Source: Candidatus Aciduliprofundum sp.
GTDB taxonomy: Archaea > Thermoplasmatota > Thermoplasmata > Thermoplasmatales > Aciduliprofundaceae
Assembly (NCBI GenBank): GCA_015523135.1
Contig: WAKY01000141.1
Location: 1 to 6,910 of the forward strand
Length of the DNA stretch: 6,910 nt
Direction of reading: 5' to 3'
Of the stretch, positions 6,271 through 6,910 are shown piece after piece; the stretch's first letter is position 1, and every line of letters starts with the position of its first letter. The translations under genes were made by a program, and so were the position numbers. A model generated the notes under the pieces. That model made no database searches, was not told where the DNA came from, and saw nothing but the letters and a program-made list of their open reading frames with translations.

Positions 6271-6618
6271 ATGCTACTATTAATTGGCTTTCCAGAAGAT
6301 GAGGTTAAGAGATTGAAAGAAAAGTACGCAGACATAATACCCATAGCAGCAGATATGGAAGATAGAGTGCTGGAAGAGATAATAAAAGAAGGAAAGAGTT
6401 CAGAAAATTATCAGATACTAGGAGATCAAAGGATGGTAATCATGCACGATGTACCAAAGGAGAATTTGAGCAAGCTCATAAGCAAGATAAGAAAAGAGAT
6501 AGGAAAGCACATCATATTTGCAACTTCTACCCCAACATCTCTAAAATGGAAGATAAGCGATTTGATGGAAGAGCTCTTGGAAGAAGATAGGTACTTTAGA
6601 GAACAGAGAGCTAAATAA
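6271..6618 (+). CDS. Small DUF3783-like protein co-transcribed with AOR
   Basis: This is a soluble, charged 115-aa protein with no signal peptide, membrane helix or cysteine. The second half has the pattern of DUF3783: a strand (RMVIMHDV, 54-61), a helix (KENLSKLISKIRKEIG, 63-78), a strand (HIIFATSTPTS, 80-90), then LKWKISDLMEELLEE (91-105) with the characteristic Trp93. I assign this family from memory of its motif. The first half has the same order of elements (LLLIGF, a charged helix, DIIPIAADM, then DRVLEEIIKE), so the protein may be two diverged copies of one beta-alpha-beta-alpha unit. It starts right after the AOR stop codon with a Shine-Dalgarno site inside AOR, so the two proteins are made together. 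A role as helper, regulator or maturation partner of AOR is an inference from position only. Its last 8 bp overlap the convergent gene. Confidence 0.8.
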   Translation: MLLLIGFPEDEVKRLKEKYADIIPIAADMEDRVLEEIIKEGKSSENYQILGDQRMVIMHDVPKENLSKLISKIRKEIGKHIIFATSTPTSLKWKISDLMEELLEEDRYFREQRAK

Positions 6619-6910
6619 TTTCTATCTCCTTATCTATTTCCACAACCATACCATCATCCGCAGCTATCGTCCTTATTCCCGTTTCTTTCCATATCCAGTC
6701 AGCTTGAAATTCTGGATTTTCTTCTATCATTTTAAGTCCGAAATGTGTCAATATGGCAATCTCTGGCTCTATTCCTTTCACTATTTTTGCAGCTTCTTTT
6801 GTACTCAGATGGTACGGTATCTTAGCCCCCAGAGGCCTAGTGACTGGAAGAATAAGGACCCTGGCATTTCTATGGGCACCTATCAAAGAATCGTTGTAAT
6901 CTGTATCTGC
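6611..6910 (-). CDS. Metallo-beta-lactamase-fold hydrolase, C-terminal part (5' end outside window)
   Basis: The frame is open to the right edge, giving the last 99 residues. The TTG at 6886, eight codons inside the edge, is merely internal. The fragment starts ADTDYNDSLIGAHRNARVLI, in which the Asp-rich DTD fits the bridging metal ligand of MBL-fold enzymes (G-D-T-x pattern). It continues with PVTRPLGAKIPYHLSTKEAA and ends its fold with EIAILTHFG, in which the His corresponds to the last metal-binding His. H-L-S-T/x-x-E-A followed by a strand and L-T-H-F is typical of archaeal MBL-fold metal-dependent hydrolases related to RNase Z-like proteins. The first half with the H-x-H-x-D-H motif is not in the window, so the activity and substrate cannot be decided. 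The gene converges on the DUF3783-like gene and overlaps it by 8 bp; the two are not in one operon. Confidence 0.75.
   Translation of the reverse strand, partial: ADTDYNDSLIGAHRNARVLILPVTRPLGAKIPYHLSTKEAAKIVKGIEPEIAILTHFGLKMIEENPEFQADWIWKETGIRTIAADDGMVVEIDKEIEII

Noticed and set aside
6611..6886. Complete 91-aa gene starting with TTG at 6886
   Set aside because: The frame continues to the right edge with family-like residues (ADTDYNDS), so the gene is a longer MBL-fold protein cut by the window.

Overview
The window looks like thermophilic euryarchaeal DNA, AT-rich and tightly packed. The evidence is an ATP-dependent DNA ligase with an archaeal-type PCNA-binding box, a tungsten-type aldehyde:ferredoxin oxidoreductase (AOR), Shine-Dalgarno sites matching the archaeal GGAGGTGAT consensus, archaeal TATA boxes that imply leaderless transcripts, and heavy use of ATA and AGA/AGG codons. 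My best guess is a Thermoplasmata/DHVE2-like lineage such as Aciduliprofundum. That is an impression from general protein character, not a database match.

Layout. Positions 1-2024 (+) hold a three-gene operon with overlapping reading frames: the C-terminal end of a probably glycosylated surface protein, an ABC ATPase with a BcrA/LanF-like 'E-loop', and an ABC-2 type permease with a TTG start. Together they look like an exporter or resistance-type transporter with a cell-surface partner. One base separates this operon from the convergent DNA ligase gene (2026-3798, -). The ligase and a small membrane methyltransferase-like gene (3872-4384, +) diverge from a 73-bp region in which both TATA boxes lie about 26 bases from the start codons, so both mRNAs are probably leaderless. 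After that come an AOR gene (about 4417-6270, +) and, with no gap, a 115-aa DUF3783-like protein (6271-6618, +). The 3' end of that gene overlaps by 8 bp the end of a convergent metallo-beta-lactamase-fold gene (6611-6910, -) that is cut by the window edge.

The most notable point is in the AOR. The first of the four cysteines expected to hold the [4Fe-4S] cluster is glycine (Gly289, GGC), while the other three (Cys292, Cys296, Cys490) and the pterin-site motifs are present. Other points of interest are the sequon-rich surface domain attached to the ABC operon, the back-to-back leaderless promoters with a palindrome, and an apparent internal duplication in the DUF3783-like protein co-transcribed with AOR. 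I see no CRISPR array, tRNA, rRNA or insertion sequence. No stretch over 300 bases lacks a gene.
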